Source: Flavobacterium psychrophilum (GTDB lineage Bacteria > Bacteroidota > Bacteroidia > Flavobacteriales > Flavobacteriaceae). Taken from it: a stretch of 5,299 bases of DNA. A program made the translations under genes and the position numbers. The notes under the pieces are model-generated. The model ran no database searches, was not told the origin of the DNA, and saw nothing but the letters and a program-made list of their open reading frames with translations. Of this stretch, positions 4,928-5,299 are shown piece after piece (the stretch's first letter is position 1; each line of letters starts with the position of its first letter). The stretch spans positions 1-5,299 of the forward strand of contig CAMCTL010000206.1 in NCBI GenBank assembly GCA_945878515.1, written 5' to 3'.

Positions 4928-5299
4928 TTACAAATATTGATTGGCGACCGTTTTTACTGTCTGTTCTAATTTTCTGTCTGTGGTTGGTTCTCCGATTGCG
5001 TTGAATTTCCATTCTCCGTTTTTGTTATAAAAAACACCCATCACCATCGACACATTTCCGGCAAAACCAGCACCGTTGGCAATGTCAAAAGTGGCGAAAA
5101 TCTCGTTTACTTTTGTTGGCGTTCCTTCATAAATTCTAATCGAAGCAAACGGAATAGTGGCAAAATCCTGTCCTTGAAAACTGTTTAAAACAAAAGCAAC
5201 CGAAGTACAAGCAGGATTCAATCTTGAAAAATCGACGGTAATTATTTCGTTATCCAAGCCATCATCTCCGCCCAGATCGCCTGTTCGATCATCGCCGCT
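4928..5299 (-). CDS. terD: TerD-family (TerD/TerZ/CABP1-type) stress-response protein, N-terminus beyond window edge
   Basis: TerD-domain proteins are soluble, calcium-binding beta-sandwich proteins tied to tellurite, metal and envelope stress; in ter clusters they are thought to assemble at the membrane near TerC. The 123 visible residues are the C-terminal two thirds of a domain normally about 190 long. The frame is open to the last base and enters with SGDDRTGDLGGDDGLDNE, which matches the acidic HSGDNxTGxGxGDDE calcium-binding stretch of the family. Then come the strand region IITVDFSRLNPACTSVAFVLN, the family-typical phrase around FASIRIYEG, a short AxFDIANGAG segment, GVFYNKNGEWKFNAIGEP and a C-terminal helix ending in VANQYL. 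The TTG at 5257 should not be taken as the start, because homology continues upstream of it. It lies on the same strand as the T9SS gene and terC. Confidence 0.92.
   Translation of the reverse strand, partial: SGDDRTGDLGGDDGLDNEIITVDFSRLNPACTSVAFVLNSFQGQDFATIPFASIRIYEGTPTKVNEIFATFDIANGAGFAGNVSMVMGVFYNKNGEWKFNAIGEPTTDRKLEQTVKTVANQYL

Noticed and set aside
5255..5257. TTG start codon for the TerD-family protein
   Set aside because: The acidic SGDDRTGD...GGDD calcium-binding stretch of the family continues in frame upstream of it to the window edge, so the true start is outside the window.

Overview
The window looks like chromosomal DNA from a Flavobacterium-type member of the Bacteroidota. The evidence is AT-rich intergenic DNA, TAnnTTTG-type promoter elements, A-rich leaders without a clear Shine-Dalgarno sequence, a secreted protein with a type IX secretion C-terminal domain, and protein sequences (RarA, the rhomboid with GASS, TerC) that read like flavobacterial orthologues. 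No database search was possible; the assignment rests on recognition.

Layout, left to right. (1) 1-662, minus strand: a rhomboid-family intramembrane serine protease with its complete catalytic set; the C-terminal tail runs off the left edge. (2) 663-903: a divergent intergenic region. Both start codons that border it are preceded by the same short motif (ATCTAAAATC), and TAnnTTTG-like elements lie 40-46 bases from each start. (3) 904-2181, plus strand: rarA (mgsA), an AAA+ replication-fork maintenance ATPase, starting at TTG. (4) 2182-2645: a convergent intergenic region holding a GC-richer 42-base tandem repeat that stays open in one frame as a 14-residue peptide repeat. (5) 2646-3644, minus strand: a TerC/Alx-family membrane metal-homeostasis protein. 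(6) 3645-3944: AT-rich intergenic DNA with a palindromic hairpin element. (7) 3945-4727, minus strand: a small secreted protein of unknown function with a type IX sorting domain. (8) 4728-4927: its leader, plus a second degenerate copy of the hairpin in the opposite orientation. (9) 4928-5299, minus strand: the C-terminal two thirds of a TerD-family protein, cut by the right edge.

TerC- and TerD-family proteins are often encoded close together in tellurium-resistance/metal and envelope-stress gene sets, so 2646-5299 probably represents the end of such a cluster. The T9SS cargo gene sits between the two, is bracketed by inverted copies of a hairpin repeat and is visibly AT-richer, so it may be a later arrival. 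The rhomboid and rarA are housekeeping-like neighbours with no obvious functional tie to the ter genes. I see no RNA gene, CRISPR array, transposase or phage gene. The points most worth following up are the 42-base repeat at 2231-2428 and the hairpin pair around the T9SS gene. The rest is ordinary.
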